In this document: in pieces, positions 4,627-5,319 of the stretch
How the letters are laid out: each line of letters opens with the position of its first letter
Position numbering within the stretch: the first letter of the stretch is position 1
Source: Deltaproteobacteria bacterium
GTDB taxonomy: Bacteria > Myxococcota_A > UBA9160 > UBA4427
Assembly (NCBI GenBank): GCA_011051925.1
Contig: DRKE01000166.1
Location: 1-5,319, forward strand
Reading direction: 5' to 3'
Length of the DNA: 5,319 nucleotides
Notes under the pieces: generated by a model
Seen by the model: only the letters and a program-made list of their open reading frames with translations
Told to the model about the DNA's origin: nothing
The model's database searches: none
Made by a program: the position numbers and the translations under genes

Positions 4627-5319
4627 TTACCCTCGGCCGATCCCGAATCCCGCGCGTGTCTCGGTCGCCGCTGGCGCCTCCTGATCGAATTCCTCTTCGG
4701 TGTCGACCCCGCTCCCGCTTCCATTCACGACATAGTAGGTGGCGAGCCCGCCGATCAACACGAAGACGACGACCCCGACCGCGGCGAGGGTCTCACGCAG
4801 GATCCGCTGGGATCGCGCCACACGATCCGACTCCAGCATGATTCGCGGAACCGAGATCAGGACCGGAATCCCCAGCGCCGTCTGGAGTTCGTTCGACGTG
4901 TGGACCGACGAATCGGTCATCTCGGCGATCAGTCCGACCCCGACACCCAGCGCCAGCCCGAGAATCGCTCCCAGACTCAGCAGCAGGATCCGGTTCGGCG
5001 AACTCGGCTCGGGGGCCATCTCGGCCGGCTCGAGAATCCGGAATTTCTCGCCCAGCTGGCGCCGTTCGAGGTCGGCCTGGACGCCCGCCTGCTGCAGACG
5101 ATCGCTGAAGTCCTGATAGCTCCGAGCAAGATGATCATATCGCCGACTCAACGCGTCCAGCCGCTCTGCGACCGCAGGTGTCGCTGCCAGACGTTCCTCG
5201 AGATCGGCAATCGTCCTCCTCAGGCGCGTGATGTCCTCGCTGGCCGCCGCCGCTCGAGCTTCGGCCCGCCCCTGCTCGGCCCGGGCGTTCTGTTCTCCGA
5301 AGGACTTGGGCGCATCCTC
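4627..5319 (-). CDS. Wzz/GumC-like chain-length determinant, 3' part
   Basis: The C-terminal 230 residues of an inner-membrane polysaccharide co-polymerase; the start lies beyond the right edge and the frame is open to it. A TTG at 5151 is internal and not the start, because coiled-coil coding continues upstream of it. Residues 10-92 of the fragment are charged, Ala/Glu/Arg-rich predicted coiled coil, ending in the family pattern PAVAERLDALSRRY (48-61). FRILEPAEMAPEPSSPNR (93-110) is the usual Pro-rich approach to the second membrane helix (111-133). A cytoplasmic segment with DSSVHTSNELQTALGIPVL (136-154) follows, as in Wzz/GumC relatives. A further hydrophobic helix (178-199) and an acidic tail (DTEEEFDQE, 206-214) come after it. 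No kinase domain is fused; the separate kinase two genes downstream is the likely partner. The type resembles chain-length proteins of PEP-CTERM loci. Confidence 0.88.
   Translation of the reverse strand, partial: EDAPKSFGEQNARAEQGRAEARAAAASEDITRLRRTIADLEERLAATPAVAERLDALSRRYDHLARSYQDFSDRLQQAGVQADLERRQLGEKFRILEPAEMAPEPSSPNRILLLSLGAILGLALGVGVGLIAEMTDSSVHTSNELQTALGIPVLISVPRIMLESDRVARSQRILRETLAAVGVVVFVLIGGLATYYVVNGSGSGVDTEEEFDQEAPAATETRAGFGIGRG
4629..4649. repeat. Junction repeat, long copy
   Basis: ACCCTCG-GCCGA-TCCCGAATC on the plus strand overlaps the last codons of the chain-length gene and supplies its Gly-rich end (GFGIGRG). Outside the 5-base insert it is identical over 16 bases to 3671-3686. 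The flanking gap toward the ATPase gene (4589-4626) is purine-rich on the minus strand, with GCAGG and GAAGG units. Confidence 0.3.

Noticed and set aside
3647..4684. 345-codon plus-strand frame opposite the ATPase gene
   Set aside because: It mirrors a gene with intact Walker A and B motifs. Its own translation shows no domain and no clear ribosome site.
4627..5151. Reading the chain-length gene as a complete 174-residue protein starting at 5151
   Set aside because: The putative start is a TTG inside predicted coiled coil. The same frame stays open with family-like sequence to the window edge, so the gene is partial and longer.
1..5319. tRNA, rRNA, CRISPR array, insertion sequence or riboswitch
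   Set aside because: No repeat-spacer pattern, transposase motif, tRNA cloverleaf or conserved RNA was seen by eye, and nearly all the window is occupied by the five genes.

Overview
The window is one face of an exopolysaccharide (EPS) assembly locus. All five genes that can be supported lie on the minus strand, so transcription runs from the right edge to the left edge. The DNA is GC-rich (about 60-65% by eye) with strong GC preference at third codon positions, and the proteins belong to a Gram-negative type of EPS machinery. The set resembles XrtA/PEP-CTERM-associated EPS loci of Proteobacteria, Myxococcota/Desulfobacterota-like and related lineages. A species or phylum cannot be fixed from this window, and neither the exosortase nor a PEP-CTERM substrate is present in it.

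Layout in transcription order: (1) 5319-4627, the C-terminal 230 residues of a Wzz/GumC-like chain-length determinant whose start lies beyond the right edge; (2) 4588-3689, an ExeA-like AAA+ ATPase of the type found in PEP-CTERM/XrtA EPS loci; (3) 3654-2800, a stand-alone bacterial tyrosine autokinase (CpsD/BY-kinase); (4) 2725-1553, a WecA/MraY-family polyprenyl-phosphate sugar-1-phosphate transferase; (5) 1450-134, UDP-glucose 6-dehydrogenase. Gaps are 38, 34, 74 and 102 bases, so one operon is likely. The GC-rich hairpin between genes 3 and 4 could split or attenuate the transcript. There is no gene-free stretch longer than 300 bases.

How the parts fit: Ugd makes UDP-glucuronate, a precursor for acidic polysaccharide. 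The WecA-like enzyme starts a repeat unit on undecaprenyl phosphate. The Wzz-like protein together with the separate tyrosine kinase controls polymer length and export across the inner membrane. The ExeA-like ATPase is an accessory partner of unknown exact role.

Items outside ordinary annotation include: a GspB-like N-terminal peptide on the kinase next to an ExeA-like ATPase, suggesting a docking pair; a third transmembrane segment after the usual Wzz C-terminus; a strongly basic ATPase tail; short degenerate repeats at gene junctions; a several-fold excess of GATC/CGATCG with a 478-base gap; and a CRP-like palindrome at the left edge. I see no clearly new system, only a variant arrangement of a known EPS machinery.
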